This document shows, one piece after another, positions 8,264 through 15,501 of a stretch of DNA of 64,000 nucleotides. The DNA is from CAZWCX01 sp964632945 (lineage in GTDB: Bacteria > Planctomycetota > MHYJ01 > WSZJ01 > CAZWCX01): contig CAZWCX010000008.1 of assembly GCA_964632945.1 (NCBI GenBank), forward strand, positions 1-64,000, given 5' to 3'. The position numbers were made by a program, and so were the translations under genes. The notes under the pieces were generated by a model. The model did not search any database, was not told where the DNA came from, and worked only from the letters and a program-made list of their open reading frames with translations. Each line of letters begins with the position of its first letter. The first letter of the stretch is position 1.

Positions 8264-8865
8264 AGCGACGCAAGCACAAGCTCGCCGACTCCGTGGCGAA
8301 CGAACGCATCACGCCCGAGGATCGCCAGGCAATGGCGGACGCCGAGTGCTTCGTCAACCCGAGCCACGTCGATGAGGCGATGCGCAAGGCGGGCGAGGAA
8401 TTCGAGGCGATGATTGCCGAGGATACCGCCTTCGGGCGGCCCCGTGGGCGCGGCCGGCCGCCGACGATACCGCCGCTCGACAGGAGAGCGAGCGAGCGGG
8501 CGGGCGACGAGTGCCGCAAGGCCATGTCGCGCATGGCCGCTCTCCTCCTGCGCGCCGTGACGAAGGGGCTAGACGAGACGCGCTTGAAGCGGGAAGCCTA
8601 CCGAGCGGCCCGGGACGGCCGGGACGCCGGCGCCGTCGCGCGTCGCGTGCTGTGGGAGATGCTCGCCCCGGAGGTGCGGCGCGTGCTGGACGCCCTCCCC
8701 GACGCCGATATCGCGCGTGCCTTCGGAATCGACGTGCGCACCCTGGGCCGGTGGCGCTCGCGCGCTGGCGGAAGGAAGCGTCTGCGCCGCCCTGATCCGA
8801 CGAAGTCGAGGAAGCCGAAGCGTCCCGATTCGCTTGCCGCCCCGGACGCCGCCGCCGAGGAATAG
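8260..8865 (+). CDS. Putative DNA-binding protein with C-terminal helix-turn-helix
   Basis: A 201-residue charged protein coupled by an ATGA overlap to the preceding 63-residue gene. Residues about 148-168 (DADIARAFGIDVRTLGRWRSR) read as a helix-turn-helix like those of transposase or small-terminase N-termini and phage regulators. The C-terminus after it is strongly basic (KRLRRPDPTKSRKPKRP). The N-terminal part is acidic and helical. A role as regulator or recombination directionality factor for the element is inferred from position. No family assignment is possible from sequence alone. Confidence 0.65.
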   Translation: MKRRKHKLADSVANERITPEDRQAMADAECFVNPSHVDEAMRKAGEEFEAMIAEDTAFGRPRGRGRPPTIPPLDRRASERAGDECRKAMSRMAALLLRAVTKGLDETRLKREAYRAARDGRDAGAVARRVLWEMLAPEVRRVLDALPDADIARAFGIDVRTLGRWRSRAGGRKRLRRPDPTKSRKPKRPDSLAAPDAAAEE

Positions 8866-8900
8866 TCGCCGCGCCTGTCCGCTCCCGAAGTTTCTCAACA

Positions 8901-8940
8901 CCCGCGAACCCGCATTGCGCCTGGGTTCGCGGGCTGCATT
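8901..8940 (+). terminator. Rho-independent terminator of the integrase operon
   Basis: An 11-bp perfect stem, CCCGCGAACCC (8901-8911) with GGGTTCGCGGG (8923-8933), an 11-nt loop, then CTGCATTTT. It lies 36 nt after the stop of the last gene in the operon. Confidence 0.7.
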
Positions 8941-8967
8941 TTCGGCGCCGCGTGTCCGCTCGCCCGG

Positions 8968-8982
8968 TGGGTTGTCAACCCA
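8968..8982. promoter_or_regulatory. 15-bp palindromic operator candidate upstream of the replication operon
   Basis: TGGGTTG-T-CAACCCA is a perfect dyad ending 17 nt before the ATG at 9000, just ahead of the AAGGAG ribosome binding site (8987-8992). Its position suits a repressor site controlling the replication genes. Confidence 0.45.
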
Positions 8983-8999
8983 TGCGAAGGAGAGCGAAC

Positions 9000-9407
9000 A
9001 TGGAACAGAACCACGAAACCCTTCCGCTCGCGCGGGCGCTGCGCGAGTGGCTGCCGCCGAGCCGAACCGGCGGCGCGACGAATTGCGCAACCGCCTGGCG
9101 ATGGGCCGTGAAGGGCGCACGCACGCCGAACGGTGGCCGCGCGTTCCTGCGCCTCACCCGCATCGGCGGCCGGCTCTACTTGGAGCGGGCGGCCGTCGAG
9201 GACTTCAAGGCCGCGTGCTCGGGCTCGCCTCCCGCGGCCGAACCTGCACCCGCCGCCCCGTCGCCTGCACCCGTCCCGGGCCAGGCCGTCGCCGTCGAGG
9301 TGCTCGAACGGGCCGGCATCCTGCCCGCCGGTGGCGCCGCGACGCAGGCCCGGCTCGACAGGCCCGCCGACAAGCCGCGCCGTGGGCGGGGGAGGGAACG
9401 GCGATGA
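9000..9407 (+). CDS. DUF1580-like MerR/excisionase-type small protein
   Basis: A 135-residue protein. Residues 5-70 follow the DUF1580 pattern: PLARALREWLPP, a W-x-x-x-G-x-R-(x)n-G-x-R stretch, then R-x-GGRLYLERAAVEDF. This resembles a winged helix of the excisionase/MerR class that reads DNA. DUF1580 was defined from planctomycete proteins, which supports the host assignment. The C-terminal half is Pro/Ala-rich and ends in a basic tail. A longer upstream frame was rejected because AAGGAG sits 7 nt before this ATG. Its stop overlaps the primase start (ATGA). It may act as excisionase or regulator. Confidence 0.7.
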   Translation: MEQNHETLPLARALREWLPPSRTGGATNCATAWRWAVKGARTPNGGRAFLRLTRIGGRLYLERAAVEDFKAACSGSPPAAEPAPAAPSPAPVPGQAVAVEVLERAGILPAGGAATQARLDRPADKPRRGRGRERR

Positions 9408-11995
9408 CGACGGCCGAACTGCACGTCACGCTGGGCACGGGCCGGGATCGCCCGCGGGGGCGCCGCGTCGCGCTCGACGGCTCGCCCGTCGCGTCGCTGG
9501 CCCGTGTGATCGGGGAGCATGGCGGCCCGGAGGCGTGGTGGGCGGCGGGGACTTTCCGCGACAACTACCGCCACGGCGAGAACTGGCAAACGTCCAGTGG
9601 CTTCCCAATCGACATCGACTGTCATGACGCCACGGGAAAGCACGCGCCGATTCCCGCCGACGTGGCCGAGCACGCGGAGAACGCGATTCGCGGGATGAGC
9701 GCGCCGCCGAACCTGCTGCACCGCACGCCGCGTGGATTGCGGGCCGTGTTCGTCCTGGCCGCTCCGCTCTCGGACGCCGAGGCGTTCGCGTCCTTGGCCC
9801 GCGCGTGTGCGGCGCGGTTGGCCGCCGCACTGGGCGCGCTCGTTCGCAGGCAAGGGGGCGCGGGGCTCGAAGTCGATTCGTCCGTAACAACGGATCGCGT
9901 GCATTTCCTCTGGACACCAAATGCGACTGTGGACGGGAAGCCCCGCGCGGCGAAGGTGGAAATCCTTCGCGACGAACCCTACGCATACGAGGACTTGGCC
10001 GGCGAGGATGCGCCGCTACCGCAAGAAACCACGACGAAGGCCGCGCCCCGGGTGCCGTCGCCGAAACCTTCGTGTGCGGCCGCGCCGTTGGCGATTCCAG
10101 AAGGCACGCGCAACGGTACTCTTTTCCGCGCGGCGTGCGCGCTCCAGGCGAAGGCGCTTTCACCCGAGGCCCTGCGCGCCGCGCTCGACGCGGAAAATCT
10201 GGCGAAGTGCGTCCCCCCGCTCGCCGCGGCCGAGGTGGAGCGAATCGCCAAGTCGGCCGCCCGCTACTCGCAGGCCGAGACGGCGGATTCCTTCGTGGCC
10301 CGCGTCGCGGCCGGGCTCGGCGACACGCCGGGCGCCGATGCCGTCGAGGGGTTCGCGCGGCTGATCGGCGACGCCGCGAAGTCCGGCGACGCGATCCGGC
10401 GCCAGGCCCTCCGGTTGGCCGCGTCGAGTGCGCTCAACGCCCGGGGCGTCCAAGGCGCCTGCAAGATTCTTGACGCGGCCCTCGGGCGCTGCCCCGCCGA
10501 GGCGGCCGAGGACGGCCGGCAGGGTTCGGCAATCACATTCGAGGCGCCCGAGCCGTGGCCCGATTCGGTGGACGGTGCGGCATTGCTGGCCGAGATCGAG
10601 GCCGCCTTCCGCCGGCACGTCGTCATGCCCGAGTGGGCTCGGCCGCTGCTCGCGCTGTGGGTGATGCACACCTGGTGCTTCGAGGCCGCGGACTTCACGG
10701 CGCGTGTGTTCTTCACGTCCGCGGAGAAGGGCTCGGGGAAGTCCCGCGCGCTGGCGGTGCTGTCTGCGCTCGCCGGGCGCGTGCTGCCCACGGCGGGAAT
10801 CACGGCCGCCGCGCTGTTCCGCACCGTCGCGGCGCATCGGCCGACGCTCGCGGTGGACGAGTGCGACACGTTCTTGAGGGACAACGAGGAACTGCGCGGC
10901 GTGCTCAACGCGGGCTTCGAGCGGGGCGGCGCCGTCGTTCGGTGCGTGGGCGACGACGCCGAACCGCGACGGTTCGACTGTTTCGCGCCGGTGGCACTGG
11001 CGGGAATAGGCCGGCTTCCTGGCACCGTCGAGGATCGCGCAATCCTGGTTCCGATGCAGCGGCGGTTGCCGTCCGAGAAGGTGGCACCCTTCCGGCGGGA
11101 AGCGCGAGCCGCCCTCGCGGACGTGCGGCGCCGGTGCGCGCGGTGGGCCGCGGACAATCTCGACGCGCTCAAGGGCGCGGTGCCGGACGTGCCCGACGCG
11201 CTCGATGATCGGGCCGCCGACATTCTCGGGCCGTTGATTGCGATTGCCGATTTGGCCGGGGGCGAATGGCCCGCCCGGGCGCGCGCTGCGGCCGTCGAGG
11301 GGCTCGCGGGCCGGCGAGACGAAGATCAATCGACAGGAACCAAGTTGCTCGCGGACATCCGCGCCATCCTCGACGCTCGCGGATCGGATCGGATCGCTAC
11401 CGATGCGCTGATCGATGCGTTGATCGCGCTCGATGAGCGGCCCTGGGGGGACTACCGCCGCGGGAAGCCGATCAACCCGCGCGCGCTGGCAAGGATGCTC
11501 AAGGACTACGGCGTGAAATCCGGCACCATTCGGCTGCCCGATGGGACCGCGAAGGGCTACGCGCTGGCCGCGTTCGGTTCCGCCTTCGCCCGATATCTTC
11601 CGTCTGCGCCCGAAAAACCCCGTTCCAATACGTCACAACGTCACAACGTGGACACGCAAGGACTTACGCCAGAAACGATCCGTCACAAACAAAACCTTGT
11701 GACGGATGAAAAACGACGCAACCCCTTGGAAAGTAAGGCGTGTGACGTTGTGACGGATCGAAAGCCCAAAAACGGGGCTGCGGCGGGTGCCTGGCGCTGC
11801 CCATCCTGCCGGGGCGATGCCCGGGTGGAGATCCGGTCGGGGGAGTGGCGGTGCCTGCATTGCTCGCCGCCGACTGAGCCGGCCGGGCCGCCGACGCCTT
11901 CGGACGCCATGACCGATGAGGAATTCGAGCGCGTGGAGCGCGAGTGCATCGAGGCTGAGGGGTGCGGGAGTGCCGAGGACGCGGAGGTGCTCTGA
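9404..11995 (+). CDS. Primase-polymerase / DUF3631 helicase fusion (element replication protein)
   Basis: An 863-residue protein expected to prime and unwind the element's DNA. The N-terminal domain (about 1-200) has the AEP-type metal pair Asp70-Ile-Asp72 and a later DSS-x-x-x-DR-x-HFLW strand, consistent with an archaeo-eukaryotic primase fold. Residues 233-289 match the PriCT linker (NGTLFRAAC to IAKSAARY). A P-loop ATPase follows with Walker A GSGKS (443-447) and Walker B VDE (484-486), then the DUF3631 region to about 735. The tail has a zinc ribbon, Cys799, Cys802, Cys817 and Cys820. The sequence encoding residues about 743-784 carries six iterons. The start overlaps the DUF1580 stop, with GGAGGG upstream. 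Confidence 0.88.
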   Translation: MTTAELHVTLGTGRDRPRGRRVALDGSPVASLARVIGEHGGPEAWWAAGTFRDNYRHGENWQTSSGFPIDIDCHDATGKHAPIPADVAEHAENAIRGMSAPPNLLHRTPRGLRAVFVLAAPLSDAEAFASLARACAARLAAALGALVRRQGGAGLEVDSSVTTDRVHFLWTPNATVDGKPRAAKVEILRDEPYAYEDLAGEDAPLPQETTTKAAPRVPSPKPSCAAAPLAIPEGTRNGTLFRAACALQAKALSPEALRAALDAENLAKCVPPLAAAEVERIAKSAARYSQAETADSFVARVAAGLGDTPGADAVEGFARLIGDAAKSGDAIRRQALRLAASSALNARGVQGACKILDAALGRCPAEAAEDGRQGSAITFEAPEPWPDSVDGAALLAEIEAAFRRHVVMPEWARPLLALWVMHTWCFEAADFTARVFFTSAEKGSGKSRALAVLSALAGRVLPTAGITAAALFRTVAAHRPTLAVDECDTFLRDNEELRGVLNAGFERGGAVVRCVGDDAEPRRFDCFAPVALAGIGRLPGTVEDRAILVPMQRRLPSEKVAPFRREARAALADVRRRCARWAADNLDALKGAVPDVPDALDDRAADILGPLIAIADLAGGEWPARARAAAVEGLAGRRDEDQSTGTKLLADIRAILDARGSDRIATDALIDALIALDERPWGDYRRGKPINPRALARMLKDYGVKSGTIRLPDGTAKGYALAAFGSAFARYLPSAPEKPRSNTSQRHNVDTQGLTPETIRHKQNLVTDEKRRNPLESKACDVVTDRKPKNGAAAGAWRCPSCRGDARVEIRSGEWRCLHCSPPTEPAGPPTPSDAMTDEEFERVERECIEAEGCGSAEDAEVL
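11631..11755. repeat. Symmetric six-iteron array, candidate replication origin
   Basis: The 8-mer CGTCACAA occurs at 11631, 11639 and 11681. Its reverse complement TTGTGACG occurs at 11697 and 11748, with a one-mismatch copy at 11740. The layout is two tandem copies, a central head-to-head pair (extended to ATCCGTCACAA and TTGTGACGGAT), and two tandem inverted copies. The midpoint of the outer pairs (11693) coincides with that of the central pair (11692.5). The interval is visibly richer in A+T than its surroundings. It lies within the primase-helicase gene, just before its zinc ribbon. Iterons beside a primase gene are typical of plasmid and satellite origins; function here is inferred. Confidence 0.75.
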
Positions 11996-12420
11996 TGGAC
12001 GCTGCGACGCTGGTAGCCGCCCTGCGACGGCGCGGGGTGCGGGTGACGAAGGACGCGGGCGGGGGACTCTTGCTCCGCGGCGCCGAGCGCATGCGGACGC
12101 CCCCCGACCTGCTGCCGGTGTTCCTCGAAACGGTGCGCGTGGACAAACCGGCGCTGCTCGCCCTCGTTCCCGCCGAGGGGCCGGCGCCCGAGCCGTGCTA
12201 CTCGTGCGGCTCGCGCCGACGCTGGCGCTTCGAGCGCGGCCCGCGGACCTGCCCCCGGTGCCATCCGCCGCACCCGGAGCTGGTGCCCGTCGAGTGGACG
12301 GGGCCGGCCGATCCTGGCGGCTGGAGGATGGGGCCGATTATGGCTTGCGTCCGCTGCGGCCGGGGGACGGCGTGCATCGACCCGCGGGGGCGGCCGCGAC
12401 ATCCCGGATGCAGGGAGTAG
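11995..12420 (+). CDS. Small zinc-finger protein with TubC-N-like N-terminus
   Basis: A 141-residue protein whose ATG overlaps the primase-helicase stop (TGATG). Residues 4-57 resemble the short TubC-N-like docking fold often found in phage and element replication proteins (LVAALRRRGVRV, then LLPVFLETVRVDKPALLALV). Next come CYSCG and CPRC (one zinc site) and a C-terminal CVRCG with a last Cys near the end. It probably binds nucleic acid or the primase. The start is fixed by the overlap; a longer upstream frame would run into the primase gene. Function inferred from position. Confidence 0.65.
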   Translation: MDAATLVAALRRRGVRVTKDAGGGLLLRGAERMRTPPDLLPVFLETVRVDKPALLALVPAEGPAPEPCYSCGSRRRWRFERGPRTCPRCHPPHPELVPVEWTGPADPGGWRMGPIMACVRCGRGTACIDPRGRPRHPGCRE

Positions 12421-12477
12421 GGGGGGGGCGCGGGAGATGTTGCGCGGGTGTTGCGAAGCGAGGAAGGGAGTTGAACC

Positions 12478-12915
12478 GTGACTGAGAACAGCAACGGAAC
12501 AGCCAGGCGGAAGCGACGGGGGCCGGGGCGGCCGTTCGCTCCGGGCGAGTCCGGCAACCCCGGCGGGCGGCCGCGGAGCGTCGCCGAGGTGCGTGAAGCG
12601 GCGCGCGAGCACACGTCCGCGGCCGTCGAGGTGCTCGTGAAAATCATGCTCCACGGGAAGAGCGAGTCCGCGCGGATCGCGGCGGCGCGCGAGTTGTTGG
12701 ATCGCGGGCACGGGCGCCCGGCCGCGAGCCTCAGCCTCACCGGCGAGGTGCTCGAGACGGAGGAAGCGCGCCGGGCTCGAGAGGATCGCGCGTGGACGCT
12801 GCTGCGCCCGACTCGCGGGGAGACGACGACGGGGCGGACGGAACAAGCCGCGGAACAGGGGGCGGAAGCGCGGGCGGAAGCGCGGGCGGAAGCGCGGGCG
12901 GAACCGCGGAAATGA
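12478..12915 (+). CDS. DUF5681-like small protein
   Basis: A 145-residue protein starting with GTG at 12478, preceded by AGGAAGG. Residues 14-34 fit the DUF5681 signature (GRPFAPGESGNPGGRPRS), a motif common in short proteins of phages and integrative elements, sometimes next to small terminase genes. The middle (AAREHTSAAVEVLVKIML, SARIAAARELLDRGHGRP) is helical, again as in that family. The C-terminus is low-complexity: four 12-bp DNA repeats (12862-12909) encode alternating Glu-Ala-Arg-Ala. No terminase large subunit follows. Confidence 0.65.
   Translation: MTENSNGTARRKRRGPGRPFAPGESGNPGGRPRSVAEVREAAREHTSAAVEVLVKIMLHGKSESARIAAARELLDRGHGRPAASLSLTGEVLETEEARRAREDRAWTLLRPTRGETTTGRTEQAAEQGAEARAEARAEARAEPRK
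12862..12909 (+). repeat. Four tandem 12-bp repeats in the DUF5681-like gene
   Basis: Three exact copies of GCGGAAGCGCGG and a fourth with one change. They encode the EARA-rich tail, and copy number could vary by slippage without shifting the frame. Confidence 0.85.
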
Positions 12916-13039
12916 CGGGGAACCGATGGTGAAACGATGGCGAAAAGGCCCCGATTGCGCCGCGTAAGTCGTTGGCGGGCCATGTCCGCGGGGCGTTTTG
13001 GGTGTGTACCCCCCCCCCCTGGCTGTACAGTGGAAAGTA

Positions 13040-13185
13040 CCTGCCTTGGTCGGCGAGCCTCAATCCTTCCTCGCGGGAAGGATTGAGCTTCGGATTGCCG
13101 CGCTTCACCGTCTCGCGCAACATCTCGCCCATGCGCCGTTCGGCGTACAGGACGATGCGGCCGGCGATCACGGCACCCTCGACGG
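13040..13185 (-). pseudogene. Remnant of a small phage-type protein (YAERRLGE family)
   Basis: The minus strand reads AVEGAVIAGRIVLYAERRMG, EMLRETVKRGNP and then RLADQG. This resembles the core of a widespread phage/element protein (typically Y-AERR-(L/M)GE-(L/M)L-x-E, then LADLGI). There is no start with a ribosome binding site, and similarity ends abruptly at both sides. The hairpin 13059-13087 sits in its distal part. Read as a decayed fragment; low certainty. Confidence 0.35.
13059..13087. other. Perfect 12-bp stem-loop
   Basis: CTCAATCCTTCC (13059-13070), a 5-nt loop TCGCG, and GGAAGGATTGAG (13076-13087). There is no T-run on either side, so a simple terminator is unlikely. It could be a structured DNA/RNA site or a small insertion. 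Confidence 0.5.
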
Positions 13186-13420
13186 CATCGCCGCGCGCCT
13201 GCGGCCCGACTCCGGGGGCGGTAGAACGCCCCGCCCTGCCCGCCAGCGGCCCGCCCTGCACACCCGACGCCCCGGGACGGCCCGCCCATCGTCCGTGCCC
13301 GTCCGCGTGCGGCTACGGGCATCCTGGCGCGTCTGTGCCGGGATGTTCCACGTCGTTCCGTTCCGCGCCGCACGTCATGCCCACCATTGCAAGATGATGC
13401 GTACATGCACGAATATCAAC

Positions 13421-13434
13421 AAAACGGACGTTTT
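13421..13434. promoter_or_regulatory. Dyad adjoining the recombinase promoter
   Basis: AAAACG-GA-CGTTTT is a perfect inverted repeat just upstream of TTGACA (13436-13441). It is a candidate operator for the serine recombinase gene. Confidence 0.4.
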
Positions 13435-13448
13435 ATTGACAAGGATGC

Positions 13449-13476
13449 TTGACTTCCGCGCGCCATCGTGTATAAT
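13449..13476 (+). promoter_or_regulatory. Promoter of the serine recombinase gene
   Basis: TTGACT (13449-13454), a 16-bp spacer and exact TATAAT (13471-13476). A second TTGACA lies 13 bp upstream. A small dyad, ATTGC-N8-GCAAT (13475-13492), overlaps the expected start site and could bind a repressor. Confidence 0.65.
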
Positions 13477-13505
13477 TGCAAGTGTTCGCAATGAGGAGCG
13501 AGACG

Positions 13506-14246
13506 ATGGCACGCAAGCGCGAGACGAACGAAGCGAAGGCGACGGTGGCGGTAGGCTACTGCCGGGTGAGCACCCGTGAGCAAGTCGAGCACGGGGCAAG
13601 CCTGGCGGCGCAAGAGGAACGCATCCGCGCCTACTGCGCCCTGCGCGGGCTCACCCTGGCCGCCGTTGAGATCGAGGAAGGCGTGAGCGGCGGAATGCCG
13701 TTCCAGGCCCGCCCGGCCGGCGCCCGCGTGCTCGAAGCCGTTTGCACCGGGGCCGTCCAGGCCGTCGTTGTCGTCAAGCTGGATCGCGCCTTCCGCGATG
13801 CCGCCGATGCTTTGCTTGTCACGCGCCAATGGGACGATGCAGGCGCGGCCCTGCATATCGTGGATATGGGCGGGAACAGCATCGACACGACTTCCGCCGC
13901 CGGGCGCTTCATGCTCACGGTGCTTGCCGGCGCGGCCGAAATGGAAAAGAACCTGATCGGCGACCGCACCGCGGCCGCGCTCGAGCACCTGCAAGCGCAG
14001 GGCGTGCGGATCGGCCGCGCCGCCCTGGGCGAGACGTTCACGGACGCGACGGACGCCAACGGCCGCCGCACCCTGGCGCCGGTGCCCGAGGAAGCCGAGA
14101 CGGTGCAGCGGATCGTTGCCCTTCGCGGCGAAGGCCGCACCCTGCGCGAAATTGCCGACGCGTTGGCCGCCGAGGGGCGGGCGACGAAGCGCGGCGGGAA
14201 GTGGGCGCCCGCGACGGTGGCGAAGATTCTCGAACGGGTGGCGTAG
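13506..14246 (+). CDS. Serine recombinase (resolvase/invertase family)
   Basis: A 246-residue small serine recombinase. The N-terminal catalytic domain has the YCRVST motif with nucleophile Ser22, then the helix KLDRAFRDAADAL and DTTSAAGRFMLTVLAGAAEMEKNLI, typical of the resolvase fold. A short C-terminal helix-turn-helix (GRTLREIADALAAEG, WAPATVAKIL) follows. It lacks the zinc-ribbon and coiled coil of large serine integrases, so it acts more like a resolvase or invertase. GAGGAG lies 7 nt upstream of the ATG. Its role beside a tyrosine integrase is unclear: multimer resolution after replication or a DNA inversion are possible. Confidence 0.88.
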   Translation: MARKRETNEAKATVAVGYCRVSTREQVEHGASLAAQEERIRAYCALRGLTLAAVEIEEGVSGGMPFQARPAGARVLEAVCTGAVQAVVVVKLDRAFRDAADALLVTRQWDDAGAALHIVDMGGNSIDTTSAAGRFMLTVLAGAAEMEKNLIGDRTAAALEHLQAQGVRIGRAALGETFTDATDANGRRTLAPVPEEAETVQRIVALRGEGRTLREIADALAAEGRATKRGGKWAPATVAKILERVA

Positions 14247-14266
14247 CAGCGGAAGGGGGAACGATC

Positions 14267-14518
14267 ATGCCGAAGCGAACGGATGAGGGGCTTCCGGTCA
14301 ACCTGGTGTTCCGCGTCTCGGAAGCGGACGCCGCCCGGCTCGACGCGCTGGCGGCGCTGCTGCCGACGATGGGCAAGGCCGGGATCGCCCGCGAGGCCCT
14401 GCGCCGCGGGCTCGAAGCCTTCGATGTTGCGCTTGCAGAACGGGACGAGACGGCCCGACTCGCGGCGTTGGCCCGCGTGCTCGGCATGGCGCCGCCGGCG
14501 CAGCGGAAGCGAGAGTAG
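14267..14518 (+). CDS. Ribbon-helix-helix-like small protein
   Basis: An 83-residue protein 20 nt after the recombinase gene, with GGAAGGGGGA upstream. The sequence VNLVFRVSEADAARLDALAA and then IAREALRRGLEAF fits a ribbon-helix-helix fold: one short strand followed by two helices. Such proteins are typically operon autoregulators, and the dyads near the recombinase promoter are plausible targets. It was chosen over overlapping frames because of the ribosome binding site and coherent fold pattern. Confidence 0.65.
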   Translation: MPKRTDEGLPVNLVFRVSEADAARLDALAALLPTMGKAGIAREALRRGLEAFDVALAERDETARLAALARVLGMAPPAQRKRE

Positions 14519-14532
14519 CGGGCGGGATGCCA

Positions 14533-14552
14533 TACCCCCTTGTACCCCCTTG
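14533..14552 (+). repeat. Two tandem copies of TACCCCCTTG near attR (arm-type sites)
   Basis: The same 10-mer as in the dyad at 6835-6857 occurs here twice in direct tandem (14533-14542 and 14543-14552), about 130 bp inside attR. Shared motifs at both ends are expected of integrase arm-type binding sites. Confidence 0.6.
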
Positions 14553-14682
14553 GCTCGCGCGCCTTCGCGTAAGTCCGCAATTGTCAACGCCGCATTGAAT
14601 TCGTTTGCAACGGTGGATCGGATCGGCTACAAGCAAGGAAACACAAGGGCTTCGAGGCTTCCAGAAGCGAAACAAAGAGCGC

Positions 14683-14724
14683 CTCATAACCCGGAGGTCG
14701 TGGGTTCAAATCCCACCCCCGCTA
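14683..14724 (+). repeat. attR core: 42-bp direct repeat
   Basis: Identical to 6718-6759. It is the displaced 3' half of the initiator tRNA gene (anticodon loop to discriminator base). Without a 5' half it is not a functional tRNA. Confidence 0.92.
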
Positions 14725-15501
14725 CTTGAAATCGGAAGGCACTCGGGCCTGCGGGGCCCGGGTGCCTTCCGTCGTTTTCGGACCTTCCCGCGATACTCAC
14801 CTTTGCCCGGCATCGACTCGCGCATCCACGCCGGCCGGTGGCGGAATTTCGGCGATTCCCGCGCGCGAGGCCGCCGGAACGGTCACGGTCCGGTGGCGAA
14901 TCCCCTTCCCAGCCGGTCGGAGGCAACGAAACGAGGCTCGATGGCTGGCGGCGGGGGCGGGTCCGAGCCCGAATTCATCTGTACGGCGTATCGTGTATTG
15001 CCTCCGCGCCGCGTCACCCCTGGCCCGAAAGTGGAGGGATGACCATCGGGCCCTCCCGTGCTCTCTCAAAGAGGGCGTGGAGCCTGAGGTTGCACGACCG
15101 AACGATCCCCAGGGCCCGTACCGGATGGCGAGGACCGCCAGGCGGAAGAAGCGGCTCTCCCGCTGTGTGGCCAAGCATCTCCTGGAACTCGGCAAAGAGG
15201 TGGCTCGCCAACCTCGGTTGCGCGATCAAGTCGTGATTCTACCCTGGATCGAGGTGGGCGTCCGACGCGGCATTCGCGAAGTTGCAGAGGATCCCGAGCC
15301 ATCCCCGATCATTCCGCGCAAATCGCCGGAGTGTGGGCTCGTACCCGGCCGGTGTGGCACAGACCAGACGCGAGTTTCGCACGGGATCCCCCCCCCCGGC
15401 CGATCCGGCGGCCGCGGTCCCTCCCGGCGGCGCGGGCATCGGGCCGCAACCCGGCAGGACTGCGCCGAAGCGCGAGGGCTCGGCCGGGCCCCATCGAAGC
15501 T
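14725..15501. other. Intergenic region right of the element, no supported gene
   Basis: This 777-bp stretch is the original sequence downstream of the tRNA gene. Open frames exist on both strands but none has a start with a ribosome binding site, a recognisable domain or consistent codon bias. It may contain decayed coding sequence. A C9 tract lies near 15380. Confidence 0.5.

Larger units (their letters stand above)
12916..13505. other. Non-coding stretch of the element with remnant gene, hairpin and promoter
   Basis: This 590-bp stretch lies between the DUF5681-like and serine recombinase genes. It contains a poly-C tract (13009-13018), a minus-strand gene remnant, a 12-bp hairpin (13059-13087), an A+T-richer promoter segment and two dyads. 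I find no intact gene in it. Confidence 0.6.
6760..14724 (+). mobile_element. 8-kb integrative element in the initiator tRNA gene
   Basis: The element is flanked by the 42-bp att repeat. Next to attL is a tyrosine integrase in a coupled operon with two small proteins. The middle part carries DUF1580, primase-polymerase/DUF3631 helicase, zinc and DUF5681 proteins. Next to attR are a serine recombinase and a ribbon-helix-helix-like protein. A candidate origin lies inside the primase gene and arm-type sites lie near both ends. No capsid, portal, large terminase, lysis, conjugation or relaxase gene is present. The size and gene order resemble a phage satellite (PICI-like) or an integrative plasmid; which one is not decidable from sequence alone. 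Confidence 0.9.

Noticed and set aside
14683..14724. A second tRNA gene at the right end of the element
   Set aside because: Only the 3' half of the cloverleaf is present, with no acceptor 5' strand or D-arm. It is the displaced att copy.
6760..14724. The element as a complete prophage
   Set aside because: No capsid, portal, large terminase, tail or lysis gene is readable in its 8 kb. DUF5681 alone is not evidence for packaging.
14838..15236. Possible genes in the region right of the element
   Set aside because: Open frames on both strands show no domain, no ribosome binding site and no consistent codon bias; a decayed gene cannot be excluded.
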